From: Methylotenera sp.
GTDB taxonomy: Bacteria; Pseudomonadota; Gammaproteobacteria; Burkholderiales; Methylophilaceae
Length of the DNA: 64,000 bases
Direction of reading: 5' to 3'
NCBI RefSeq assembly: GCF_029945705.1
Contig: NZ_JAQSDC010000059.1
Span: forward strand, 1 to 64,000
Both the position numbers and the translations under genes were made by a program. Under the pieces are notes generated by a model. That model was not told the DNA's origin. It did no database searches and worked only from the letters and a program-made list of their open reading frames with translations. Below, in pieces: positions 44,675-53,437 of this stretch; position 1 is the stretch's first letter, and every line of letters begins with the position of its first letter.

Positions 44675-45763
44675 TTGAACAAATATAACTTAGTTTTTAT
44701 GATGATATTTGGGTTTATGGCAACGCCAAGTGTGGCTGAGGAGGCATATTCAGCACCGTTTTGGTTGCCTAGCGGACACCTGCAAACTATTTATCCAGCA
44801 GTATTCACGGCTAAACAACAAGTTAAGTATCGTCGTGAGCGCTGGGAATTAGATGACGGTGACTTTATGGATGTCGATTGGATAGATAACGAGAGTAACG
44901 TTGTAAAAACTAGCGATAGTGAAAGCACTCCAACTGTTGTGCTATTCCACGGCTTAGAAGGCAGTTCAAAGAGCCACTATGCTTTAGCGTTAATGGCTAA
45001 TTTGCAAGCCAAAGGTTGGCATGGCTTGGTAGTTCACTTCCGTGGCTGCTCAGGTGAAAACAATCGTTTACCACGTGCATATTTTGCTGGAGATAGCGCT
45101 GATATAGAAATGGCATTATCTCGCGTTAAAAAAACTGTGGGCAATGCACCCGTCTATGCAGTTGGCGTTTCATTAGGTGGCAATGCACTGCTGAAGTGGT
45201 TGGGTGAATCAGGTGAACATGCAGCTGAAATCATTCAATCGGCAGCGGCTATTTCAGCCCCAACAGACTTGGCCGCCTGCGGAGAAGCATTAGATAAAGG
45301 GCTTAATCGCCTGCTTTATACTCCTATGTTTGTTAACAGTATGCGTCCCAAAGCCATTGAAAAAGCACGCCAATTTCCAGGTTTGTTAGATGAAGAAAAG
45401 ATTAAATCAGCAAGGACTATTCGCGAATTTGACACTTATGTCACTGCCAAGCTACATGGGTTCAAAGATGCTGACGATTACTGGGCTAAAAATGCCGCAA
45501 AACCATGGTTACCTTACATTAAAATCCCAACGCTGATGCTTAACGCAAAAAACGACCCCTTTATTCCTGCTGAATCTTTACCTGATCAATCATCCGTATC
45601 AGATGCAGTGACATTAGAAGTGACTGAAGAAGGCGGACATGTTGGGTTTATAAGCCTCCCCTTCCCTGGCAATAACAATTGGCTACCGCAACATATCATT
45701 CATTACTTTGAATCCTTACAGTTAAAAAGTACGCTTACTGGTCAAACAACAGATAACCAGTAA
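44675..45763 (+). CDS. YheT-family alpha/beta hydrolase
   Basis: A 362-residue hydrolase of the YheT/ABHD family. Family marks are FWLPSGHLQTIYPA, LFHGLEGSSKSHYAL (oxyanion HGLEG), VHFRGCSGENN, the nucleophile elbow GVSLGGNALLKWLGE and the late His of GGHVGF. The first 20 residues look like a signal peptide (LVFMMIFGFMATPSVA) and are not usual for YheT, so the enzyme may be exported or may begin later. TTG 44675 is the only upstream start with that segment. It follows the sigma/ChrR pair by 37 bases and probably belongs to the same transcript. Likely acts on an ester lipid (inference). Confidence 0.8.
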   Translation: MNKYNLVFMMIFGFMATPSVAEEAYSAPFWLPSGHLQTIYPAVFTAKQQVKYRRERWELDDGDFMDVDWIDNESNVVKTSDSESTPTVVLFHGLEGSSKSHYALALMANLQAKGWHGLVVHFRGCSGENNRLPRAYFAGDSADIEMALSRVKKTVGNAPVYAVGVSLGGNALLKWLGESGEHAAEIIQSAAAISAPTDLAACGEALDKGLNRLLYTPMFVNSMRPKAIEKARQFPGLLDEEKIKSARTIREFDTYVTAKLHGFKDADDYWAKNAAKPWLPYIKIPTLMLNAKNDPFIPAESLPDQSSVSDAVTLEVTEEGGHVGFISLPFPGNNNWLPQHIIHYFESLQLKSTLTGQTTDNQ

Positions 45764-45771
45764 GCGTACTT
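45727..45771. terminator. Bidirectional hairpin between YheT and globin genes
   Basis: Perfect 16-bp inverted repeat (45727-45742 and 45756-45771, core gtacgcttactggt) with a 13-base loop, overlapping the last codons of the YheT gene and lying 22 bases before the convergent globin stop. Confidence 0.85.
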
Positions 45772-45792
45772 CAAATCTAATGCTTATATTGA

Positions 45793-46323
45793 CTATTGAG
45801 CCGATAAAGTGGTTGGAGGAACTGCCACACCATTAGTCGTCTCAACTTCACGGTACATAGGTGCTAACTTAGCTAACAACTTGTTTTGCGCGGAAAATGG
45901 CACGTTATGCTTATCCATAGCAAATTGAAACTGCTCCACAAGTGCATTAAAAGCCTCACGATTTACTTTCATATTTGCGTGTGCCGTGGTCATATCGCGA
46001 CCTGGATATTTACAGCCCCCATTCATTAGCTCGCACATTTGTTCAACTAACATTGCCTTAATAAAGTCTTTTTTAGGATTATCAAAAAATGGTTTTGTGC
46101 GCGGATCTGCAATTAAACCAATCATAAAATCATCCATTATTTTAATTAAACCTTCTTTACCACCAAAGGCTTTAAAGGTTTCTGTGCCTTCCATAGGCGT
46201 ATTACCCAAATTTGGACTGCCAACAGGCGCCATCGCTTTTTCTGCACTCATTGCGGGTATTGCTTGCATGAGCGATGCACTAGTAAATAGTGCAACTAGT
46301 AATATTTTTACTTTAAAATTCAT
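45793..46323 (-). CDS. Exported truncated haemoglobin (group I)
   Basis: A 176-residue protein with a signal peptide (MNFKVKILLVALFTSASLMQAIPAMSA) ahead of a globin of the trHb1 type. Helix-B/E features FGGKEGLIKIMDDFMIGLIADPRTKPFF, then helix E with VEQMCELMNGGCKYPGRDM. The proximal helix is NREAFNALVEQFQFAMDKHNVPFSAQNKLLAKLAP, where His of MDKH is the likely haem ligand. Of three tandem ATGs after AAGGA I choose the third (46323) for spacing. Periplasmic location suggests handling of NO or O2 there. It follows the DUF3034 gene in one operon under a predicted ECF promoter. Confidence 0.85.
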   Translation of the reverse strand: MNFKVKILLVALFTSASLMQAIPAMSAEKAMAPVGSPNLGNTPMEGTETFKAFGGKEGLIKIMDDFMIGLIADPRTKPFFDNPKKDFIKAMLVEQMCELMNGGCKYPGRDMTTAHANMKVNREAFNALVEQFQFAMDKHNVPFSAQNKLLAKLAPMYREVETTNGVAVPPTTLSAQ

Positions 46324-46348
46324 CATCATTCCTTGTTCAATCGTTAAT

Positions 46349-47314
46349 TTAGAAGCCAATCTGAGCGGATAAGTACACTGAGTCTTGTTTGCCGTAATTT
46401 GCGCCCACCGCGTTAACTGTCGCGATATTGCCTAAATTGACATAAGCCACTGTGAGTGAAATGTTTTTAGATGGCGCATAAGCTACAAAAACATCAAATG
46501 CATCATCTTCTTTGAGGTCAACAGCACCACCAACGGTGTTGTCTAAATTGTGAGGTTTCGTGCGATACTCAGCACCAACAGCAAGGTTTTTAGCTAACAA
46601 ATAAGCAGCTGATAGTTCAAGTTCAGGGCTGTAACTATCATGCCTATCCCCACCAAAGCCTAAAAGACCAAACTGGTTAGCTTTAGTCATGCGTACAGTA
46701 CCGTTTAACAATAAATTTTTGTCTAATAACAATTTAGTAGCTGCTACGTAGAAATCCACACCATGATCTTTTTTAGCGCCTATCACGCCGCCAGTTACAA
46801 AATCACCATCATGATTTTTTTTGTATTGCATTCCCACTGCTACTTGAGGAATCCAGCTGTTGGCATCTAATACTGCCTCACCTAAAACACGAACTTTTGC
46901 ACCAATAATAGTTTGTTCAACCTCATCACGACCAATCGCATCAGCCCCAAGTCCTGCTTTCACCTTGCCTCTTAAGTCACGCACATCGAATGATTGCTGC
47001 GCAACTGAAAGCTCAAACCGATCATAAAAGCCTAGGGTTACACCGTAGGTATCTAATTGAAAGTCGTTTGTTTTAGCATAGGTATAATGTACATTGCCGC
47101 CAATTTCGTTGTTTGTACCATAGCCGCCGATAACAGCCCACGGCGTCAATCCGCCACCTGCCGCACCTTCAACCTGAGAAACACCGCCAGTTAAAAGTAG
47201 TTTGTTGCTATAAGTTTCCGCTTGAGTAGTGGATGAACTAAAGCTCACCCCCAGCGTAATGGTCGAAACTACTGTTGCTAGTAGTCGCTTTTTGAAGCGA
47301 GTTTGCTTGTTCAT
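46349..47314 (-). CDS. DUF3034-family outer-membrane-type protein
   Basis: A 321-residue exported protein with a signal peptide (cleavage near TQA-ETY) and DUF3034 pattern: NKLLLTGGVSQVEGAAGGGLTPWAVIGGY, LDTYGVTLGFYDRFELSVAQQSFD, and a last strand ending in QIGF. Alternating hydrophobic strands and the terminal Phe fit an outer-membrane beta-barrel. Function unknown. It is the first gene of the operon with the exported globin; its upstream region has TGCATC-N17-CGTATA. Confidence 0.85.
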   Translation of the reverse strand: MNKQTRFKKRLLATVVSTITLGVSFSSSTTQAETYSNKLLLTGGVSQVEGAAGGGLTPWAVIGGYGTNNEIGGNVHYTYAKTNDFQLDTYGVTLGFYDRFELSVAQQSFDVRDLRGKVKAGLGADAIGRDEVEQTIIGAKVRVLGEAVLDANSWIPQVAVGMQYKKNHDGDFVTGGVIGAKKDHGVDFYVAATKLLLDKNLLLNGTVRMTKANQFGLLGFGGDRHDSYSPELELSAAYLLAKNLAVGAEYRTKPHNLDNTVGGAVDLKEDDAFDVFVAYAPSKNISLTVAYVNLGNIATVNAVGANYGKQDSVYLSAQIGF

Positions 47315-47384
47315 ATATTCTCCAAAAGTAAAAGATCGTGACGAACAATCCTTTCCTTAGGAATTGAATTGATCACTCAGGAGA

Positions 47385-47413
47385 TATACGCTGCATCGAT
47401 ATATTTAGATGCA
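47385..47413 (-). promoter_or_regulatory. ECF-type promoter of the DUF3034-globin operon
   Basis: On the minus strand TGCATC (47413-47408), 17 bases, then CGTATA (47390-47385). Same elements and spacing as the promoter before the sigma gene. A start near 47378 gives a leader of about 65 bases to the ATG at 47314. Confidence 0.6.
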
Positions 47414-47468
47414 GAAAAGACTAGTTATATGCCAATAACACCAAGTACCTTAAATTCATCTAAATTAT

Positions 47469-47498
47469 TGCATCCATCAGCGTAAACACCACGTATAA
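47469..47498 (+). promoter_or_regulatory. ECF-type promoter of the lipid operon
   Basis: TGCATC (47469-47474), 17 bases, CGTATAA (47492-47498). Third copy of the motif, back to back with the DUF3034 promoter; the leader to the first gene at 47593 would be about 90 bases. Confidence 0.65.
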
Positions 47499-47592
47499 GA
47501 GATGAATTTGTTTTAAACAAAGGAACCTAGTCTAGCCAGTTACGTCTATTTATTGGTAGATAATATTCAATTTAAAAATAACAAGGGTAATA

Positions 47593-48651
47593 ATGCAATT
47601 AACAAGTTTAGCTATAAAGTTGGCTGAAAAAGGTTTAGTTCCTGATAGCGCAATCAGGGCTGGCATTAGGCAGCTATCAGAAACACGGCTTAAAGAAATA
47701 CGTGCGGATAATTGCGAAGCTGGTTCGAAAATTGAAGCTGATTTCGTAGCTGCTATGAACCTAGCGCCTATTGCCTTAGTGCCAGAATTGGCAAATGCAC
47801 AACATTACGAACTGCCTACAAAATTCTTTGAATTATGTTTAGGAAACCATCGCAAATACAGTAGCTGTTTTTGGTTACCTCAAACATCATCATTAGATGA
47901 AGCGGAAGCTAATGCATTGCAGATGAGTTGTGAGCACGCAGACTTAAAAGATGGTCAACATATTTTAGAGCTAGGCTGCGGCTGGGGCTCACTGACATTA
48001 TGGATGGCTGCGCATTACCCGAATAGCCAAATCACAGCGGTTTCTAATTCAAACTCACAGCGCGAGCATATTACTACTACAGCCGCACAGCGCGGACTTA
48101 AAAATATTTCCGTGATTACTTGTGATATGAATAATTTTTCGCCGAGTGCATTTTCGATAAACAAAGCATTTGACCGCGTAGTCTCGGTTGAGATGTTTGA
48201 ACACATGCGTAACCACAAACTTTTATATGGTAAGGTGCATGATTGGCTAGTGCCAGGCGGTAAGTTTTTTATGCACATATTTGTGCATCGCTCAACGCCC
48301 TACGCGTTTGAAGTACAAGGTGACGACGACTGGATGAGTCAGTTTTTCTTCTCTGGCGGCATGATGCCTAGCGATGATTTGCCTTTACATTTTCAACAGA
48401 AGTTAAAGCTGAACAAGCGCTGGCGCTGGGATGGCACACATTATGAAAAAACTGCCAATGCTTGGCTGGAGAATATGGATAAACATGAAAGCACCATCAC
48501 ACCAATTTTAAAAGATACCTACGGCGTTGATGAGGCCGTTAAGTGGCGTAATCGCTGGCGCATATTCTATATGGCATGTGCAGAGTTATTTGGTTATAAA
48601 AACGGTCAAGAATGGTGGGTTTCACATTATCAATTTGAGCGCCCTGCTTAG
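47593..48651 (+). CDS. CFA-synthase-like SAM methyltransferase
   Basis: A 352-residue class I methyltransferase of the Mycolic_acid/CFA group. The SAM motif is ILELGCGWGSLTLWMA (about residue 120), with downstream VVSVEMFEHMRNHKLL. Proteins of this type methylate double bonds of membrane acyl chains. It begins the long lipid operon and differs from the second, more typical CFA synthase at the operon's end, so the two probably act on different steps or positions. In Rhodobacter the RpoE/ChrR regulon includes such a gene. Confidence 0.88.
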   Translation: MQLTSLAIKLAEKGLVPDSAIRAGIRQLSETRLKEIRADNCEAGSKIEADFVAAMNLAPIALVPELANAQHYELPTKFFELCLGNHRKYSSCFWLPQTSSLDEAEANALQMSCEHADLKDGQHILELGCGWGSLTLWMAAHYPNSQITAVSNSNSQREHITTTAAQRGLKNISVITCDMNNFSPSAFSINKAFDRVVSVEMFEHMRNHKLLYGKVHDWLVPGGKFFMHIFVHRSTPYAFEVQGDDDWMSQFFFSGGMMPSDDLPLHFQQKLKLNKRWRWDGTHYEKTANAWLENMDKHESTITPILKDTYGVDEAVKWRNRWRIFYMACAELFGYKNGQEWWVSHYQFERPA

Positions 48652-48663
48652 GGAAAATCACTC

Positions 48664-49206
48664 ATGATAATGATTAACTTCATTTTGTTTCAACTAGCCT
48701 GGTTTGCTTGCGTGATAGGCGCTGCAAAAGGTATGCCTTGGCTAGGTGTCATAGTCACCTTACTTGCGTTGAGTTGGCATCTATATCAAGCAAAAAATGT
48801 AAAGTATGAAGTGATTTTGATGTTGTATGCTCTGCTCATTGGCGCCGCATATGACCAATCTATGCTTTCTTTAGGTTATATTAGCTATCTCAATAATGGT
48901 TGGAGTAATGCCATTGTGCCAGTCTGGATTCTCGCGCTTTGGCTAGGTTTCACCAGCACGCTAAATGTAAGTTTGCGCTGGATGCGCGGTAAATATGTAA
49001 TCGGTATTATATTTGGCGCGATTGGTGCCCCGCTAGCTTACTTAAGTGCGGAAAAGTTGGGTGCAGTAGTGCTTCACGGCGCAACTAGTTATATAGCCTT
49101 GTCGATTGGCTGGGCAATCATCACGCCATTATTACTCTTACTTTCCAGTCGCTATGATGGATTCGCTCATTCTCCTATGAAATCATTTAAAGGCTTATCG
49201 AATTGA
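48664..49206 (+). CDS. DUF2878-family membrane protein
   Basis: A 180-residue polytopic protein, five to six hydrophobic segments, with the DUF2878 pattern (LFQLAWFACVIGAAKGMPWLGV, VPVWILALWLGFTSTLNVSLRWMRG, APLAYLSAEKLGAV). Function unknown; it recurs in lipid operons of this kind. Its stop overlaps the next gene's TTG start (TTGA). Confidence 0.8.
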   Translation: MIMINFILFQLAWFACVIGAAKGMPWLGVIVTLLALSWHLYQAKNVKYEVILMLYALLIGAAYDQSMLSLGYISYLNNGWSNAIVPVWILALWLGFTSTLNVSLRWMRGKYVIGIIFGAIGAPLAYLSAEKLGAVVLHGATSYIALSIGWAIITPLLLLLSSRYDGFAHSPMKSFKGLSN

Positions 49207-49988
49207 ACCATTGGCAACTATACTTCAGTGGTCTACTCAGCATCAGTTTACTGGCATTTGTTGGCTGGTTAATTAGCTTGGTTAGGAAAAATGTGACGCA
49301 TGTAGACAGCATGTGGAGTTTATTCTTAATGATATCTGCCTACAGCTATGCGTTACTATTAAATGAACTCACGCCTCGCATGTTTTTAGTGCTATTTCTG
49401 GTGAGTTTATGGGCCATTAGACTGTGCGTATATTTAACTTGGCGTAATTGGGGGCCGCATGAAGATCATCGCTATGTAGCCATTCGTCAAAACAATGAAG
49501 CGCACTTTAGGTTTAAAAGTATTTATATTATATTTGGCCTACAGGCAGTACTTGCTTGGATTATTTCCATGCCTTTATTCGGTGCCATTGAATCAAAAGC
49601 GTTGTTAACAAGATTAGATGTTTTGGGTGGCATCTTATTTACCTTTGGTTTTGTATGGGAAACCATTGCAGATTGGCAATTAAGTATATTCAAGGCCAAT
49701 GCTAACAATCAAGGCAAAGTACTTGATACGGGGGTTTGGCGCTACAGCAGGCATCCAAATTACTTTGGTGAGTGCTGTGTTTGGTGGGGATTTTATCTCA
49801 TCGCTTTTGCGGGTGGCGCATGGTGGACGATTACTGGGCCAATATTAATGACGCTTTTACTACTTAAAGTGAGTGGCGTTGCGCTGCTAGAAAAAGATAT
49901 TTCAGAACGCCGTCCAGCTTATATAAGCTACATTAAAAATACGAATGCATTCTTTCCATGGTTTCCCAGAAGGTCTTCATCTTTATGA
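49203..49988 (+). CDS. DUF1295-family membrane protein (steroid 5-alpha-reductase-like)
   Basis: A 261-residue integral membrane protein. The C-terminal signature of the steroid-reductase/ICMT fold is plain: DTGVWRYSRHPNYFGECCVWWGFYLIAF, where Arg-His-Pro-Asn-Tyr binds NADPH in relatives. The likely reaction is reduction of a lipid double bond (inference). TTG start is coupled to the previous gene; its stop overlaps the next ATG (ATGA). Confidence 0.88.
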   Translation: MNHWQLYFSGLLSISLLAFVGWLISLVRKNVTHVDSMWSLFLMISAYSYALLLNELTPRMFLVLFLVSLWAIRLCVYLTWRNWGPHEDHRYVAIRQNNEAHFRFKSIYIIFGLQAVLAWIISMPLFGAIESKALLTRLDVLGGILFTFGFVWETIADWQLSIFKANANNQGKVLDTGVWRYSRHPNYFGECCVWWGFYLIAFAGGAWWTITGPILMTLLLLKVSGVALLEKDISERRPAYISYIKNTNAFFPWFPRRSSSL

Positions 49989-50620
49989 ATAAAGCTATAT
50001 GTATTAGTAGAATATTATTGACAAGCCTCTTTTCATCTGGTGTCAGTGCCAAAGAGTGGTCTTTTGATGTGTACTTAGACAAAAATAAAATTGGACAGCA
50101 TGAATTTAAACTGAGCGATTCTAACGAGCTAACCAGTACGGCAAAATTCAACGTCAAAGTGTTATTTATTAACGCTTATCAATATGATCATCAAGCTGTG
50201 GAGCAATGGCAAGGCGACTGTTTAAGTAGTTTAGAGTCACATACTGTAGAAAACAAAGTTGAAACCAATATTAAAGCAAAGCTATCAGGGCAAGACTTTA
50301 CGGTAGACGATGGCAAAGTGAAACAAAAGCTTCCTGCTTGTAGCATGACTTTTGCTTATTGGAACCCTAAAATAATTCAGCAAACTAAACTGTTGAACCC
50401 ACAAAATGGGGAGTGGTTAGATACAAAATTCACTCACCTAGGCACTGAAACAATAGAGGTAAAAAATAAAAAGGTAGAAGCCAATCACTACAAATTAGAC
50501 GGTAGCCTCAAAGGTAAGAGCAAGTTAAAAATTGAGCTATGGTATTCATCTAATAACGAATGGCTAGCACTTAAATCCATTACGCCAGAAGGCTACACTA
50601 TTAATTATAAATTACGTTAA
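49985..50620 (+). CDS. Exported DUF6134-like protein
   Basis: A 211-residue protein with a signal peptide (LLTSLFSSGVSA-KEW) and beta-rich body: WSFDVYLDKNKIGQHEF, KFNVKVLFINAYQYDHQAVEQWQGDCL, with a repeat of strands and two Cys (CLSS, PACSM). It matches my memory of DUF6134. It probably works in the periplasm as lipid-binding or assembly aid; function unproven. ATG 49985 overlaps the DUF1295 stop. Confidence 0.7.
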   Translation: MNKAICISRILLTSLFSSGVSAKEWSFDVYLDKNKIGQHEFKLSDSNELTSTAKFNVKVLFINAYQYDHQAVEQWQGDCLSSLESHTVENKVETNIKAKLSGQDFTVDDGKVKQKLPACSMTFAYWNPKIIQQTKLLNPQNGEWLDTKFTHLGTETIEVKNKKVEANHYKLDGSLKGKSKLKIELWYSSNNEWLALKSITPEGYTINYKLR

Positions 50621-50654
50621 GTTCATATAATAACTAATTGAAAGTTAAATTAAA

Positions 50655-51212
50655 ATGATTCTAGTAAACATTAAAAGAGTATTCATCATGTCAATACTTG
50701 CAAGTATTTTAACCGCCTGCGCAACCACTAAATTACCGTCCATTGCGACAGTGCCCCAAGTAGATTTACCAAGGTTTATGGGTGACTGGTATGTGATCGC
50801 GGCTATTCCAACCATGATAGAAACCCAGTCTTACAACGCCATTGAAAATTATAAACTCAATGCAGATGGCACTATAGCCACTACCTTTACTTTTAATAAG
50901 GGTAGTTTAAACGGCGAGTTCAAAACTTATCAGCCACATGGTTTCGTGATTGAAAATACTGGTAATGCCTTGTGGGGCATGCAGTTTATTTGGCCGATTA
51001 AAGCTGAATACCGTATTGCCTATTTAAACGATGACTACACACAAACTGTGATTGCAAGAAATGCACGTGATTACGTTTGGATTATGGCAAGAACACCCAC
51101 AATCACTGATACAGAATATGTAAAATTAACCAGTTTCATCTCTAACCTTGGTTACGATTTAATTAAATTACGTAAAGTGCCTCACAACACAAGTAAAGCT
51201 ACAAATCCATAA
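50655..51212 (+). CDS. blc: Lipocalin lipoprotein (Blc-like)
   Basis: An outer-membrane lipocalin of about 170-185 residues. A lipobox ILTA-C places the lipid-modified Cys near residue 22. The lipocalin opening FMGDWYVIAAIPTMIE and the later pattern YTQTVIARNARDYVWIMARTP are both present. Bacterial lipocalins bind fatty acids or lysophospholipids, fitting a lipid operon. The start may be ATG 50655 or ATG 50688. Confidence 0.88.
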   Translation: MILVNIKRVFIMSILASILTACATTKLPSIATVPQVDLPRFMGDWYVIAAIPTMIETQSYNAIENYKLNADGTIATTFTFNKGSLNGEFKTYQPHGFVIENTGNALWGMQFIWPIKAEYRIAYLNDDYTQTVIARNARDYVWIMARTPTITDTEYVKLTSFISNLGYDLIKLRKVPHNTSKATNP

Positions 51213-51232
51213 TATTGGAACGCTTAAACACC

Positions 51233-52171
51233 ATGCTTAAAAAGATTATTAAATGGTTTGATAATGAAGCCGTGACCATCCCTGATGATGGTCTGAACTA
51301 TCGTGCCAACTGGCGCCAAATTGATTTGTGGCGTGTTATTCCATTTGTGCTGCTTCACCTAGCTTGCTTCGCCGTATTTTGGGTTGAGTTTAGTTGGTTT
51401 GCACTGGTTTTTGCCATAGCACTGTATGCCATAAGAATGTTTGCAATTACTGGCTTTTATCATCGCTACTTTTCACATAAGGCGTTTAGAACGACCCGTG
51501 TATTTCAGTTTGTTTTAGCTGTATTTGGTGCCACCGCGGTACAACGTGGTCCTTTGTGGTGGGCTTCACATCATCGACATCACCATATTAAGTCAGACGA
51601 GATTGATGATGCACACTCCCCCGTACAACATGGTTTTTTATGGAGTCACTTGGGCTGGTTTCTTTCCAACAAACACTTCGCCACACAAACTGACCGCGTA
51701 AAAGAGCTGGCTAAGTTTGTAGAGTTACGCTTACTTGACCGTTTTGATATTGTTATACCGATACTTTTTGGCCTAAGTATTTATCTATTAGGCGTGTGGC
51801 TTGAGAGCTATTACCCTAACTTAAATACCAATGGCATGCAGCTATTGGTTTGGGGGTTTGCAATCTCCACCGTGGTGTTATATCACGCCACATTTACCGT
51901 CAACTCACTTGCTCACGTGTGGGGAAAAAGACGCTATGCCACTAGTGATCAAAGCCGTAATAACTTATGGATTGCACTTTTAACTTTAGGTGAAGGCTGG
52001 CACAACAATCATCATCACTATCCAGGCTCAGCTCGACAAGGCTTTTACTGGTGGGAAATCGACTTGACCTATTACGGTTTAAAGCTACTCGCCGCCTGTG
52101 GCTTGATATGGGACATCAGAACTGTGCCAAAAACTATTCGCGAATCAAGAAAAATTAACAATAAAGCTTAG
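51233..52171 (+). CDS. Membrane acyl desaturase (delta-9 type)
   Basis: A 312-residue di-iron membrane desaturase. The three His boxes are HRYFSH, HHRHHH and HNNHHH, with four membrane segments. Such enzymes add a cis double bond to acyl chains, which would then be the substrate of the two methyltransferases. ATG 51233 is preferred; a TTG at 51215 would add six residues. Confidence 0.93.
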   Translation: MLKKIIKWFDNEAVTIPDDGLNYRANWRQIDLWRVIPFVLLHLACFAVFWVEFSWFALVFAIALYAIRMFAITGFYHRYFSHKAFRTTRVFQFVLAVFGATAVQRGPLWWASHHRHHHIKSDEIDDAHSPVQHGFLWSHLGWFLSNKHFATQTDRVKELAKFVELRLLDRFDIVIPILFGLSIYLLGVWLESYYPNLNTNGMQLLVWGFAISTVVLYHATFTVNSLAHVWGKRRYATSDQSRNNLWIALLTLGEGWHNNHHHYPGSARQGFYWWEIDLTYYGLKLLAACGLIWDIRTVPKTIRESRKINNKA

Positions 52172-52183
52172 GAAAGTAGTCTT

Positions 52184-53437
52184 TTGAAAATAGCCATTAT
52201 AGGTAGCGGTATTGCAGGCAACACCATTGCATACCACTTAAACAAGCAACACGATGTGACTGTATTTGAGGCAGAAAGCCACACTGGTGGCCACACGCAC
52301 ACGCATCACATCACGCATGAGGGCAATCCATACAATGTGGACACTGGCTTTATCGTATTTAACGATCGTACTTACCCTAACTTCATTGCACTGCTTGATG
52401 AGTTAAAAGTAGCTTGGCAACCGAGTGAAATGAGTTTTAGTGTGCAATGTGAAAAAACGGGTTTGGAATATAACGGCACTAATTTAAACAGCTTATTTGC
52501 GCAACGCCGCAATTTATTTAAGCCATCGTTTCACCAAATGATTCGAGATATTTTACGCTTTAATAAAACTTCACTTGAGTTACTGGCTGATGGCAATGAA
52601 ATTAAATTGGGTGATTATTTAAAACAAGGAAATTACAGCCAGCAGTTTATTGACCAATACATCATTCCTATGGGGTCTGCAATTTGGTCGACAGAAGCGC
52701 GTCAAATGCTAGATTTTCCAGCACGTTTTTTTGTACGCTTTTTCCATCACCACGGCATGCTCACAGTGAATAACAGGCCGCAATGGCGCACCATTACGAA
52801 TGGTTCAGCAAGCTACGTAAGCGCATTGACTGAAAGCTTTAAAAATAAAATTCGTCTCAATACACCTGTAGAAAGTGTGCGCCGATTAGCCGCATCTGTG
52901 CGTGTTAAGCCGCTATATGGCGAAGAGGAAAAGTTTGATTATGTATTTTTCGCATGCCATAGCGACCAAGCATTAAAACTACTTAGCGATAAAAAACCGA
53001 ATGAAATAGAAATATTAAGCGCGATTCCATATCAACAAAATACCATATTTTTGCACCATGATGTTTCTATGATGCCTAAGCGGAAGCTTGCATGGGCTGC
53101 TTGGAACTACCATGTGACTAATCCACATGCTGAGCAAGTGGCCGTGACTTACAACATGAATATTTTGCAGAGCCTAAAATCAAAAGAACCGCTACTTGTG
53201 ACTTTAAATCACACCAAATTCATTAACCCTGCCAAAGTAATTAAACGACTGAAATACATGCACCCTGTTTATACATTGGCTGGTGCAGCGGCACAAGCTA
53301 GGCATGCTGAAATTAGTGGTAAGAACAGAACTGGCTTTGCAGGGGCATACTGGCGCAACGGTTTTCATGAAGATGGTGTGGTCAGTGCTTTAGAGGCTAT
53401 TAAGCATTTTGAACAAGCCAATATTGGTAAAACTTAA
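52184..53437 (+). CDS. FAD-dependent amine-oxidase-like oxidoreductase
   Basis: A 417-residue flavoprotein, starting at TTG 52184 after taggaaag. The N-terminal dinucleotide site is IAIIGSGIAGNTIAYHL with the acidic end VFEAESHTGGH. The middle part has VDTGFIVFNDRTYPN, typical of this 'NAD/FAD-binding protein' group seen with DUF1365 and CFA genes. It may oxidise or isomerise the modified acyl chain. It overlaps no other gene but is one base from DUF1365. Confidence 0.9.
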   Translation: MKIAIIGSGIAGNTIAYHLNKQHDVTVFEAESHTGGHTHTHHITHEGNPYNVDTGFIVFNDRTYPNFIALLDELKVAWQPSEMSFSVQCEKTGLEYNGTNLNSLFAQRRNLFKPSFHQMIRDILRFNKTSLELLADGNEIKLGDYLKQGNYSQQFIDQYIIPMGSAIWSTEARQMLDFPARFFVRFFHHHGMLTVNNRPQWRTITNGSASYVSALTESFKNKIRLNTPVESVRRLAASVRVKPLYGEEEKFDYVFFACHSDQALKLLSDKKPNEIEILSAIPYQQNTIFLHHDVSMMPKRKLAWAAWNYHVTNPHAEQVAVTYNMNILQSLKSKEPLLVTLNHTKFINPAKVIKRLKYMHPVYTLAGAAAQARHAEISGKNRTGFAGAYWRNGFHEDGVVSALEAIKHFEQANIGKT

